Positions 11,275 to 18,725 of a DNA stretch of 64,000 bases are shown here, piece after piece. Source of the stretch: Pandoraea terrae (GTDB lineage: Bacteria > Pseudomonadota > Gammaproteobacteria > Burkholderiales > Burkholderiaceae). The notes beneath the pieces were generated by a model. It did not search any database and had not been told where the DNA came from. It saw nothing but the letters and a program-made list of their open reading frames with translations. Numbering within the stretch: position 1 is the stretch's first letter; every line of letters begins with the position of its first letter. The DNA lies in NCBI RefSeq assembly GCF_902459695.1, contig NZ_CABPRZ010000006.1, positions 1 through 64,000 of the forward strand, given 5' to 3'. The position numbers and the translations under genes were made by a program.

Positions 11275-11466
11275 TTACTTGCCGTTGTCTGACGTATCGT
11301 CGGTCTTCGGCGCGTCGGCGGTGCCGAGCAACGCGCCGAGCAGCTTGCTGCGGACCGGGCCGGAGGCGCCCGTGCCGGATTTTTGTCCCGAGCGCACGGG
11401 CGGGCCCCGGCGCACGGCGCTATTGATCTTCAGGCCTTTCAGTTTTTCGAGGTCGGTTTTTTTCAT
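11275..11466 (-). CDS. Small basic conserved hypothetical protein
   Basis: The 63-residue frame begins MKKTDLEKLKGLKIN and ends with a polar tail APKTDDTSDNGK. It is rich in Lys, Gly and Ser and has no membrane segment. It resembles small proteins common in Burkholderiaceae genomes, but I can assign no function. The ATG at 11466 gives the most protein-like start; a longer in-frame start at 11505 exists. Confidence 0.55.
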   Translation of the reverse strand: MKKTDLEKLKGLKINSAVRRGPPVRSGQKSGTGASGPVRSKLLGALLGTADAPKTDDTSDNGK

Positions 11467-11664
11467 GGAGCAGCTTTGCGCAAAGGGAAGGAAGTCGGCC
11501 TGCACGGGGCAAGGCCAAACGAAAAGTCGTCAGATTACGCGTAACGCGCTCGCCGGTCGAGCACGACGGGCGTCACCTTCGGGATCCGCAGAACGGATCC
11601 GCCAGTAGAATTGCGCCTGACGCACCGGAATCAAACCGGGCCGGCAACCGAAAAACATCCGGAC

Positions 11665-11919
11665 TCAACGATCGATGCCGAGTGCATCGCCGGCCGCGAG
11701 CTCGGCGGCCAATGCGTGGGCAGCTTCGACGGCATCGGCCGGCCAGCGCCAAGTTTGACCGGTGAGATGGACGAGCGGCGGATCAAGCGTTTCGATGACG
11801 TCGTCGACGTCACGCCAGGCGGTGAAATGCACCACGCCGCGATATTGCCCGTCCGGCGCCAGTTCGGATTCCGCCCAGTAAAAGAAATCGCCGGCCTGAA
11901 GGCTGCCTTCGCTCGTCAT
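11665..11919 (-). CDS. Conserved hypothetical protein, 84 residues
   Basis: The frame reads MTSEGSLQAGDFFYWAES and then GVVHFTAWRDVDDVIETLDPP, with a compact acidic and aromatic composition of a soluble protein. I do not recognise a family. The ATG at 11919 is chosen because the longer frame (to 11976) adds an Arg-rich stretch without a ribosome-binding site. Confidence 0.6.
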   Translation of the reverse strand: MTSEGSLQAGDFFYWAESELAPDGQYRGVVHFTAWRDVDDVIETLDPPLVHLTGQTWRWPADAVEAAHALAAELAAGDALGIDR

Positions 11920-12048
11920 GTCCGTCCCGCAAAAAAGCGGAATCGTAGCACGCCGGATCATGCGTGACGCTCGCACGATCCGGAATTGGAAGCCTGGGAC
12001 CAGGGAATGCGTCAGGAATCAGGCCTGAACGCCACCAAGGCGAGGCGA

Positions 12049-12366
12049 TTACTCGCCGCCGTACCCGTAAAACTCATTCAAGCGCTTAAGTTCACCGCTA
12101 TCCCGCGCACGTTTCAGTTCATCCAACACTTGGGCCCGGGTCTTGCCTGTTGCTTCCGGTCCGCTGGATTGACTTCCCGTCATAGGCAACCCACCCGCCG
12201 ACGTGCTGTCCGATTTGGTCTCGGGCGAATAACCTTGCGGCGTGGCTGGCTGAGAGTCCTGCCACGCAGGGGCTTGCTCCGTCTTCGGCATGTTCTGTGC
12301 CAGCGCTGCGGCCGTCGCGGCGACGAACACCACCGAGCCGGCTAACCACAATGATTGCATTTTCAT
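12049..12366 (-). CDS. DUF4148 domain secreted protein
   Basis: This 105-residue protein has a clear signal peptide (MKMQSLWLAGSVVFVAATAAALAQ) and a Pro/Ser/Thr-rich linker. The C-terminal KTRAQVLDELKRARDSGEL is the DUF4148 signature, a family almost confined to Burkholderiaceae and of unknown function. GAGGAAT lies 5-11 nt before the ATG at 12366. Confidence 0.85.
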   Translation of the reverse strand: MKMQSLWLAGSVVFVAATAAALAQNMPKTEQAPAWQDSQPATPQGYSPETKSDSTSAGGLPMTGSQSSGPEATGKTRAQVLDELKRARDSGELKRLNEFYGYGGE

Positions 12367-12991
12367 ATCGATTCCTCGCAGGCGATCGTCGCCACCACGG
12401 CTATCGCATTGGGATATGCTGCCGCAATGACACGGGGCATGTGGCGCCCCGGGTTCCGATCGATCCATCAGCTCGCATGCACGGCCGATCATCATTCGGA
12501 AATGCGGCACTCTTGCCCGCACCTCGTCGCGGCAGCTTGCAGACGGGTTCGGTATTGTTCGGTGGGGCACCGTTGCGCCACGTGGTGAACGTTCGGCACA
12601 ACGGCATGAAGTCAGCGGCTCCGCCCCGAAACTCGGCGCTTGGCATATCGGCACCAAGGCAATGCGGCAACGCGGAAAAACAGGCGGACTGAAAAGCGCC
12701 GCCAAGGTTTTGTTATAGTTCCTGCTTGTGCGAATTGCCTCAGCGTCTACCCGGGTATCCCCTCTTATCGTTTTTCCTCACCCGTCTCGCCGCCCCGAGC
12801 GTTCGTTGTTCCACGTAAGATGTCAGTCTGGCACTCAGTCAGCGTCCCCAAGAGGACGCCAGATATTCGGTAGCTGTGGCACCAGGAGGTCACGCGGATG
12901 TGCACCGCACTTTTCTTTCCCGCCCCGTTTGAGATGGCACGCGGCATGGTCCAGTCAACAATGAGGCCGGACCGGCTGCATCAGGTGAGCG
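12367..12991 (+). other. Intergenic region, nothing assigned
   Basis: About 620 bp separate the divergent DUF4148 and hydrolase genes. Several short frames are present on both strands with low-complexity, Arg-rich products and no motifs, so I leave them out. The span is AT-richer than its surroundings around 12700-12730 and should contain two divergent promoters. Confidence 0.5.
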
Positions 12992-14287
12992 GTGCTCGTT
13001 AGTTTCAGCCTTCCCCGGTGCGGGCTGAAACTTTCAGCCGTCGTCATGGCCCTGCTTCTGAGCGCAGGCGCTTTCGCACACCCCGACCTCGACGCGCCGT
13101 CGACGGGCGGCATCAGGCCGTCTTCGGCGGTGACCGTGCCGGGAAGCCTCAACGCAAGCTCGGCACATTCGGGCAGCGATGCGGAAGACGAAAGCGCAGC
13201 ACCGCTGAACGCGCGCGGCGAGGTGTTGCCAACGGTGCCACGCGACCTCAATGAGCAGGTCGTCGAAATTCCCGTTGGCGAGATCGCCGATGGCGACATG
13301 ACGCTCGAAACCACGATCTTCAAGCCAAGCGGCAATGGCCCCTTCCCGCTGATCGTCTTCAATCACGGCAAGGAACATGGCGACCCGCGTGAGCAAGCAC
13401 GCAGCCGTCCGTTGGCCTTCGCACGGGAGTTCGTACGGCGCGGCTACGTGGTCGTCGCACCGAATCGTCGCGGCTTCGCGCGATCTGGCGGCACCTACGT
13501 CGATAACACCTGTGACGTGGCGACCAACGGCCTCGCGCAAGCGCGCGACGTCGCCGCGACCGTCGCCTACATGTCGCGGCAACCGTATGTCGACACCGCG
13601 CACATCGTCGTCGCCGGCGTCTCGCACGGCGGACTCACGACGATCGCCTACGGCCAAACGCCGCAACCGGGCGTACGCGGCCTGCTGAACTTTGCGGGCG
13701 GCCTGCGTCAGGCAGCGTGTGTCAACTGGCAAACGGACCTGAGCCACGCATTCGGCGCCTACGGCGCCAAAGTGCGCGTGCCATCCCTTTGGCTCTATGG
13801 GGACAATGATTCGTTCTGGTCGCCGCAACTGGCCAGCCGCATGTACGATGCCTTCGTACGTCATGGCGGGCACGCCAAGTTCGTCGATATCGGACGTTAC
13901 AAGGACGACGCGCACCGCATCGTCGCCGACCGCGATGGCGTGCCGGTCTGGTGGCCATCGGCAGCGGCATTCCTGGCGCAAGTCGGCATGCCGACGTCGG
14001 TTCGTTACTGGATCGCCGATCCGGTATTGCCACGTGGCAGCGGCTTCGCGACCATCGACGCGATCGATGCCGTGCCGTTCGTTGACGACACCGGCCGCGC
14101 CGGCTACCAGACATTCCTGCAGCAATACCCGACGCGCGCGTTCGCCGTATCGGACAACGGCGCATGGTCGTGGGCCGCGGGCGGGGACGACGCCATGTCG
14201 CTCGCGCTCAGCAGTTGTGCGAAACGCAGCACCGCGCCCTGCCATCTCTATGCCGTGAACGATAACGTCGTTTGGAACGAGCATTGA
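12992..14287 (+). CDS. Secreted alpha/beta hydrolase (dienelactone hydrolase-like)
   Basis: This is an exported hydrolase of about 430 residues. The N-terminus LPRCGLKLSAVVMALLLSAGAFAH is a Sec signal peptide. The core shows the oxyanion-type strand FPLIVFNHG, then YVVVAPNRRGFARSGG and the nucleophile elbow GVSHGG with Ser211. SLWLYGDNDSFW supplies the acid region and DDAHRI a likely catalytic His. The substrate is unknown; peptidase S9/DLH-like esterases are the closest idea. The GTG start at 12992 has AGGTGAG upstream; starting at the later ATG would remove the basic n-region. Confidence 0.8.
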   Translation: MLVSFSLPRCGLKLSAVVMALLLSAGAFAHPDLDAPSTGGIRPSSAVTVPGSLNASSAHSGSDAEDESAAPLNARGEVLPTVPRDLNEQVVEIPVGEIADGDMTLETTIFKPSGNGPFPLIVFNHGKEHGDPREQARSRPLAFAREFVRRGYVVVAPNRRGFARSGGTYVDNTCDVATNGLAQARDVAATVAYMSRQPYVDTAHIVVAGVSHGGLTTIAYGQTPQPGVRGLLNFAGGLRQAACVNWQTDLSHAFGAYGAKVRVPSLWLYGDNDSFWSPQLASRMYDAFVRHGGHAKFVDIGRYKDDAHRIVADRDGVPVWWPSAAAFLAQVGMPTSVRYWIADPVLPRGSGFATIDAIDAVPFVDDTGRAGYQTFLQQYPTRAFAVSDNGAWSWAAGGDDAMSLALSSCAKRSTAPCHLYAVNDNVVWNEH

Positions 14288-14410
14288 GTTGTCGTGGCGC
14301 TGACCCGCTGACGCAAATGCCCGGGTGACGGCGCGTCCCGGTAGCCAGTTCGCGATCTGCATGCCAGAATCGCGGAAATGCCCAACCCGGTTATAGAGAC
14401 CCACGCCTCC

Positions 14411-14437
14411 ATGAAACTCGCCACCTGGAATGTCAAT
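14411..14437 (+). pseudogene. xth: 5' fragment of exodeoxyribonuclease III gene
   Basis: The ATG at 14411 opens MKLATWNVN, the near-invariant start of bacterial exonuclease III (base-excision repair nuclease). After nine codons homology stops and the frame ends 16 codons later. The tyrosine integrase begins 185 bp downstream. I infer that an integrative element inserted here, or that a recombination event removed the rest; no other part of xth is seen in the window. Confidence 0.6.
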
Positions 14438-14558
14438 AGAGGTTCCATGGTGCTTCAAAAAATCTCACTTTCTCGACAAAACCCCTGAAATCAGGCCGCT
14501 CCGACTGAAGGCAACGCTCACAACATCCCATACCAAGTCACTACAGCGCGCCCAAAAT

Positions 14559-14607
14559 GGGTAGCTAGGTGGGTAGCTAGGCAACGTATAATCTCCTAGC
14601 CACCCAT
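14559..14607. repeat. Tandem and inverted 12-bp repeats upstream of integrase
   Basis: TGGGTAGCTAGG occurs twice head to tail (14559-14570 and 14571-14582), and the inverted form CCTAGCCACCCA, with one mismatch, lies at 14596-14607, just before the integrase start. Such clusters are typical arm-type binding sites for integrases or their regulators. That role is inferred. Confidence 0.6.
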
Positions 14608-14621
14608 TTATCGATTACCCA

Positions 14622-15878
14622 ATGGCCAGACAGACTAATCTGCTTGATGACGTCGAAATTCGACACTGGGTCGCCAAGGGCGAGCCAGTAGCAAAGTCCG
14701 ATGGGGAGGGTCTGACCTTCACACTTTCCCGAGCCGGCACAGCAACATGGATTCTGCGATATCGGCGCGGCGGCGGACGGCGCAAGGAACTGACCCTGGG
14801 CAATTATCCAGACATGACGCTCGCTGCGGCCCGTAAGGCTGCGCGCGCCCATCGCGTGTCGATCGACAATGGCATTGACCCGGCTGCCGAAAAGCAAGCT
14901 GAGAAAGCCAGGTCAGTCGCGGCCTGGACGGTCGCGCAGCTCTGTGACAACTATGAGGAAAAAATCCTCGTGCCGCCCCTGTCGCACTCCACCACATACT
15001 ACAGAAAGTGGGATATCGCGAACATCCTCAAGCCGAAAATCGGCACCATGGAAGTGCGCAACGTGATGCCGGCAGACATCGTTCACATGGTCGAGAGCAG
15101 CGGCCGTTCCTGGACCGTTTGCAAACGAATTCTAACGTCGGCCAAGCAGATCTTCGCTCACGCTTGCGGTAAGCGAATGATCGATGCGAACCCCTGCGTC
15201 GGCATCGATATCAAGGCGATCAAGGGGCAACGACCGCCGGTTAAAAAGCGCGTGATGCTCGCCGAGCAAGAACTGCGCGCGCTGCTGCCCAACATAGACG
15301 AGACGATCGGTCGAGAAAATGCCTTAGCGCTGCGAATCCTCTTGGCCACGTGTGTGCGCACGAATGAACTGGTAAAGGCGCGAAAACAACATATCGATCT
15401 CGATCGCGGCACGTGGTGGATCGAGGCTGATTCCGTCAAAACTCGCGCAGGTTTCCAAGTCCCGCTTGTCCCATCGGTCGCTCTCTGGATGCGTGAATTG
15501 CTGGCGCTTTCAGGCGATTCGGAATGGCTGCTGCCCGCAAGAGGCGGCATGCGCCGAAATCGGCTTGGCGATACCCACATCGGAAATACGACCCTGTGGG
15601 CGGCGATCACGCGGGCGTATAACCGGGGCGGTATCGAAGGGCGGAAGTTCACTCCTCACGATACGCGCAGCACGGCGAAGAGCCACATGCGGAATATGGG
15701 CATCCCGAACGAGATCACCGAAATCGCCCTAAACCACAAACTCAAGGGTATGGAAGCGATCTACGACGTACGAGAAGAAATCCCGGAACGTCGTAGGGCA
15801 CTCGAAGTCTGGGCCGCGTTCATTACATCCTGCGCCGAAGGAGGCGAATGGAACGTCGTGCCATTCAAGGCGGCATAA
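14622..15878 (+). CDS. Tyrosine-type site-specific integrase (DUF4102 N-terminus)
   Basis: This recombinase moves an integrative element between attachment sites. It has 418 residues, as usual for the P4/island type. The N-terminal arm-binding domain contains the SRAGTATWILRYRRGGGRRKELTLGNYP signature in part (about 37-63). The catalytic residues are Arg246 (ATCVRTNEL), His346 and Arg349 (HDTR), His372 (LNHK) and nucleophile Tyr381 (IYDVREE), all present, so it looks functional. It sits directly after the broken xth gene. Confidence 0.93.
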   Translation: MARQTNLLDDVEIRHWVAKGEPVAKSDGEGLTFTLSRAGTATWILRYRRGGGRRKELTLGNYPDMTLAAARKAARAHRVSIDNGIDPAAEKQAEKARSVAAWTVAQLCDNYEEKILVPPLSHSTTYYRKWDIANILKPKIGTMEVRNVMPADIVHMVESSGRSWTVCKRILTSAKQIFAHACGKRMIDANPCVGIDIKAIKGQRPPVKKRVMLAEQELRALLPNIDETIGRENALALRILLATCVRTNELVKARKQHIDLDRGTWWIEADSVKTRAGFQVPLVPSVALWMRELLALSGDSEWLLPARGGMRRNRLGDTHIGNTTLWAAITRAYNRGGIEGRKFTPHDTRSTAKSHMRNMGIPNEITEIALNHKLKGMEAIYDVREEIPERRRALEVWAAFITSCAEGGEWNVVPFKAA

Positions 15879-15984
15879 CCAGAGAATGCCGCAGGAAGGT
15901 CATCAATACTCGCCGGCAGCCACTGCCGTGCGTTCAGGCGCTCGTGTGCGCGCATTGAAGAGGCCTTGGCCGAGATGGCGGGAT

Positions 15985-16008
15985 CCCCCCCCGATAGGCT
16001 ATAACCTA
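15985..16008. repeat. att-like direct repeat, copy 1
   Basis: The segment with CGATAGGCTATAACCTA, preceded by a C run, recurs with one inserted T at 16874-16895, inside a tRNA 3' fragment. The copies are about 890 bp apart and bracket a small secreted-protein gene. It may be an attachment-site remnant. Confidence 0.45.
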
Positions 16009-16116
16009 TTTGCACCAGAACCTGCAGGCGCTGGTGCGCGGCATACTCCCCTTACGGAGCCGACCGGCGTGATATTGTTTGCACGCCCCCGCCCTCCACC
16101 GAATAGAATTGGACAC

Positions 16117-16548
16117 ATGATGAAAAAATGGACGTTGATGCTGAGCCTCCCCAGCCTGTTGTGCGCCGGAGCTGCCCACGCTGAAAATTGGCAATCGATC
16201 GGCGGCACCGACCAGGCCGAATTGTCGATGGATGTCGATTCCATCAAGGAAAGCAAAGGCATTCGCGAAGCCTGGTCCATGTGGAATTTCAAGGCGGCCC
16301 GCCCCAACAACGACAGCGAATTTCCTTCGCTGAAGTCATACCAGGACATGCACCAGTACAACTGCAAGGACCAGACCCTGAAGCTCACGCGCGAAGTCAT
16401 CTTTGCGGAAAACGACGGCAAGGGCGCCAAGCGCGACCATTCCGACGCGCTGAAGAACATGCAGTTCACCAAGCCGGCGCCGAACTCGGTCGGCGACGCC
16501 ATGGTGCAGCACGTATGCGGCTATGAGGTCCCCGCTGCGAAGAAATAA
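16117..16548 (+). CDS. Small periplasmic protein, surface-adhesin E-like
   Basis: This 143-residue protein begins with a signal peptide (MMKKWTLMLSLPSLLCAGAAHA). The mature part starts ENWQSIGGTDQAELSMDVDSI and resembles the surface-adhesin E-like family (Adhesin_E, single beta-rich domain). Two Cys residues (YNCKDQ and VCGYE) could form a disulfide in the periplasm. The longer open frame upstream (to 15886) is not protein-like, so I start at the ATG before the signal peptide. It lies between two att-like repeats. Confidence 0.75.
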   Translation: MMKKWTLMLSLPSLLCAGAAHAENWQSIGGTDQAELSMDVDSIKESKGIREAWSMWNFKAARPNNDSEFPSLKSYQDMHQYNCKDQTLKLTREVIFAENDGKGAKRDHSDALKNMQFTKPAPNSVGDAMVQHVCGYEVPAAKK

Positions 16549-16804
16549 TTCGCGCAGATCTGTAATCCGACAGTAAAACGCCGCTGATGTATATAGCCTG
16601 GTTCGATCCAGAGTCCAAAATCCGAACCCAAGATCAGGGCAACAGGATACCCATTTTCAGCACGAGTCATTTGTGCAACAAACAGAGCCTTCGGCCGCCG
16701 AAGCATCCCGATATGCATCGGATCGTCCAAACGAGTCGACCAGGTCACTCACCCATGTGACCAGCCGGGTCTCTCTGATAGGCTGCGCGATGGGCCGAAA
16801 ATGG

Positions 16805-16840
16805 AAAAGCCCAGCAAGTCTTTGAATGTGCTGGGCTTTT
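16805..16840. terminator. Bidirectional terminator
   Basis: A 12-bp perfect stem AAAAGCCCAGCA / TGCTGGGCTTTT has a 12-nt loop. It lies 10 bp beyond the 3' end of the minus-strand tRNA fragment, where a tRNA terminator is expected. Confidence 0.75.
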
Positions 16841-16850
16841 CATGTAATTC

Positions 16851-16903
16851 TGGCGGAGAGAGGGGGATTCGAACCCCCGATAGGCTATTAACCTACGCGC
16901 ATC
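16851..16903 (-). pseudogene. 3' fragment of a tRNA (tRNA-Ser type), att-like
   Basis: On the minus strand the T-arm GGGGGTTCGAATCCCCC (16878-16862), acceptor strand TCTCTCC and terminal GCCA are intact, matching serine tRNA 3' ends. Upstream of the variable-arm-like AGGTTAATAGCCT the anticodon and D arms are missing. The terminator at 16805 follows directly. Such 3' halves are usual attachment-site products of integrases; the complete tRNA is not in this window. Confidence 0.6.
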
Positions 16904-17082
16904 ACCCCGAATTCCCGATAAAAATCAATATCGTGGGCGCGTTTTAATGTGCCATAGCCTGCGCCCTCACCCCCATCTAAGCCATTGATTCATATGGGCC
17001 GTCTGGCCAGCTATGACACGCGAAATTCAAGCCCGCTGCCCCATCCGACCGGTGCCGGGGACCAGAACCATAACGGCCCTTG

Positions 17083-17112
17083 CCTAACTGTAACCCATGG
17101 ATTACAGTTAGG
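17083..17112. promoter_or_regulatory. Operator palindrome of toxin-antitoxin operon
   Basis: An 11-bp perfect inverted repeat CCTAACTGTAA / TTACAGTTAGG with an 8-bp spacer ends two bases before the toxin ATG. It replaces any clear ribosome-binding site. Binding by the antitoxin would block transcription or initiation directly, the usual autoregulation of type II systems (inferred). Confidence 0.75.
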
Positions 17113-17114
17113 CC

Positions 17115-17411
17115 ATGACGAAAATTCTCCAACACCCCGAATTCAGCAAGTGGTACGCCGGCCTGCGCGATCGCAAGGGCGTTGCCGCCATCGCCCAACG
17201 CCTCGATCGCTTGGCGCTCGGCAATCCGGGCAACGTGAAGCCGGTAGGCGAAGGTGTGTCGGAGTTGAAGGTCGACGTCGGGCCGGGCTATCGCGTGTAT
17301 TTCGTGCAGCGCGGGGCCGTGCTTGTCGTGCTGTTGTGTGGCGGCGACAAGTCCACGCAAGACAAAGATATCAAGCGGGCGAAGAAGTTGGCCGACGAGC
17401 TGGAGGACTGA
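17115..17411 (+). CDS. RelE/HigB-type toxin (addiction module killer protein)
   Basis: This 98-residue protein is a RelE/ParE-superfamily toxin of the 'addiction module killer' group, ribosome-dependent mRNA interferases or gyrase-type poisons. Family hallmarks are FSKWYAGLRDRKGVAAIAQRLDRLALGNPG and the C-terminal GYRVYFVQRGAVLVVLLCGGDKSTQDKDI (quoted in part, residues 12-86). The antitoxin follows 3 bp after its stop, in the HigBA-like order of toxin first. Confidence 0.9.
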   Translation: MTKILQHPEFSKWYAGLRDRKGVAAIAQRLDRLALGNPGNVKPVGEGVSELKVDVGPGYRVYFVQRGAVLVVLLCGGDKSTQDKDIKRAKKLADELED

Positions 17412-17414
17412 GAA

Positions 17415-17726
17415 ATGAAACTGAGTGACCTGAAGGAATTTGACGCCGCAGAGGCGCTGAAGGACGACGAGACGATTCGACACTACCTGTCGCTCGCGTT
17501 TGAAGGCGGAGATCCGCGTGAGATCCAACGCGCTCTTGGCACGGTCGCCCGCGCACGTGGAATGAGCGCCCTTGCCCGGGAGTCGGGCATCGCGCGTGAG
17601 GCGCTGTATCGGGCGCTCTCAGACACCGGCAACCCGGAATTCGCGACCATCGTGAAGGTGGTCGGCGCGCTTGGGCTGCACCTCACGCTGACCGCGAATT
17701 CCGAGCCTGAAGCATCGACGGCCTGA
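17415..17726 (+). CDS. Antitoxin, HTH addiction-module antidote (HigA-like)
   Basis: This 103-residue DNA-binding antitoxin neutralises the toxin encoded 3 bp upstream and should repress the operon through the palindrome at 17083. The N-terminus YLSLAFEGGDPREIQRALG is typical of addiction-module antidotes. A helix-turn-helix is visible in GMSALARESGIAREALYRALS, followed by GNPEFATIVKVVGALGLHL. Confidence 0.9.
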   Translation: MKLSDLKEFDAAEALKDDETIRHYLSLAFEGGDPREIQRALGTVARARGMSALARESGIAREALYRALSDTGNPEFATIVKVVGALGLHLTLTANSEPEASTA

Positions 17727-17727
17727 C

Positions 17728-17835
17728 TTAGCCGAAGAGTCCAGCAGGCTCCGATTGCCGGTCCCAACTGTAGATGATGACCTCGGTGCGCTCGGCTGCC
17801 TTGCCGCCGCCGGCGACGGTGTACTGGATGCCGCA
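17728..17835 (-). pseudogene. C-terminal scrap of an unknown coding sequence
   Basis: The minus strand reads CGIQYTVAGGGKAAERTE and then VIIYSWDRQSEPAGLFG before a TAA stop, with protein-like composition and no start. It abuts the plus-strand fragment at 17828 with which it cannot be co-coding for long. I take it as the end of a gene cut by recombination; family not recognised. Confidence 0.3.
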
Positions 17836-18082
17836 GGTAGGCAAATACATCACGAAAGACTTTGCAGAACACGCGCTCAACGAAAAGCGCTACTTGACCA
17901 GCCGGGGCATCGAGGTCCCGGAGCGACACTCCATAGCCCATTTGCTATCGGACACGCCGGTCGAGGCCATCGTTACCGCATTCGAGTCCGCACAGTTGGC
18001 GGGGGCGAGTCTCGACCGGTGCCAGGTTTTCTGGAATCAGGATTTGGGATGCTTTTGGCTTGCCACACGGGAAAGCGTATGA
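17828..18082 (+). CDS. Hypothetical protein of phage/island origin
   Basis: The frame includes KYITKDFAEHALNEKRYL, then EVPERHSIAHLLSDTPVEA and ends QVFWNQDLGCFWLATRESV, typical of a small soluble protein. Its stop overlaps the start of the DUF4224 gene (ATGA), suggesting co-translation. The N-terminus may be artificial because a rearrangement junction lies near 17836. Function unknown. Confidence 0.5.
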   Translation: MPQVGKYITKDFAEHALNEKRYLTSRGIEVPERHSIAHLLSDTPVEAIVTAFESAQLAGASLDRCQVFWNQDLGCFWLATRESV

Positions 18083-18363
18083 GTCAAACGTTCTTAACTT
18101 GCGACGAAGTTAAGGAACTGACCGGGCGGGTCAAATACAAGACGCAGGCCCACGTGCTTTCCCCGCTCGGAATTGAGCACAAGGTGCGGCCGGATGGAAG
18201 CATGCTGGTCCTGCGCGCTCACATGGAACATGTATTGGGCGGAGGGGGACCACAGAGTTGCTCCAGGCGTTCTACGGATCGCGCTGGGCATCATCGGCAA
18301 CAAAAAACCCAGAAATCGTCGGATTTACCTCAAGCCCGCAAACTTGGGCAAGGTTTTGGCTGA
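18079..18363 (+). CDS. DUF4224 domain protein, C-terminus probably frameshifted
   Basis: MSQTFLTCDEVKELTGRV followed by QAHVLSPLGIEHKVRPDG and a basic-aromatic end of domain matches DUF4224, a small phage protein usually found just before an integrase. After residue 55 the sequence turns low-complexity (RRSTDRAGHHRQQKTQ). A more protein-like continuation (KKPRNRRIYLKPANLGKVL) lies in another frame to 18415. I infer a decayed phage gene. Confidence 0.6.
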   Translation: MSQTFLTCDEVKELTGRVKYKTQAHVLSPLGIEHKVRPDGSMLVLRAHMEHVLGGGGPQSCSRRSTDRAGHHRQQKTQKSSDLPQARKLGQGFG

Positions 18364-18390
18364 TGTGCCCCCAGGAGTTCGTCCAGTCGG

Positions 18391-18624
18391 CTACTGCATG
18401 ACGGGGGACGGATAGCCCGCATCCGAAGTCGCCTGAATCAGTTTCGGCACGCTGGTCCTGGCATCTTCAAATGTGTCGTGCGCCTCGCACTTCTCGAAGG
18501 TCACAACCACCTTGCTAACGCCGCCCCCCCCCCGGGCGAACACCTCCACGATAATTCCGACATTCCCGCCATTATCGGGCGTCGACCGCGCACTGATCCT
18601 TTGTTCCCGGAATTGCTGAACCAT
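18391..18624 (-). CDS. Hypothetical protein, 77 residues
   Basis: The frame starts MVQQFREQRISARSTPDNGG and carries SKVVVTFEKCEAHDTFEDA and VPKLIQATSDAGYPS, with amphipathic strands and helices like a small folded protein. I recognise no family. It lies convergent to the phage scraps and divergent from the sensor kinase 101 bp away. Confidence 0.45.
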   Translation of the reverse strand: MVQQFREQRISARSTPDNGGNVGIIVEVFARGGGGVSKVVVTFEKCEAHDTFEDARTSVPKLIQATSDAGYPSPVMQ

Positions 18625-18725
18625 CGCTCGTATTTTGCCCCGCTCCGTCGCGACGACTGACCCGCTCAGCCTATCCAGGGTAATGTCTACAATAAGAGCG
18701 TTGATGCATTTTCTGGTGACTCATC

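Noticed and set aside
13034-14458. Minus-strand open frame of 474 codons
   Set aside because: It is antisense to the secreted hydrolase, which has a signal peptide and a nucleophile elbow on the plus strand.
16521-16748. Minus-strand frame of 75 codons between the adhesin-E-like gene and the tRNA fragment
   Set aside because: It overlaps the 3' end of that gene, has no ribosome-binding site and no recognisable motif.
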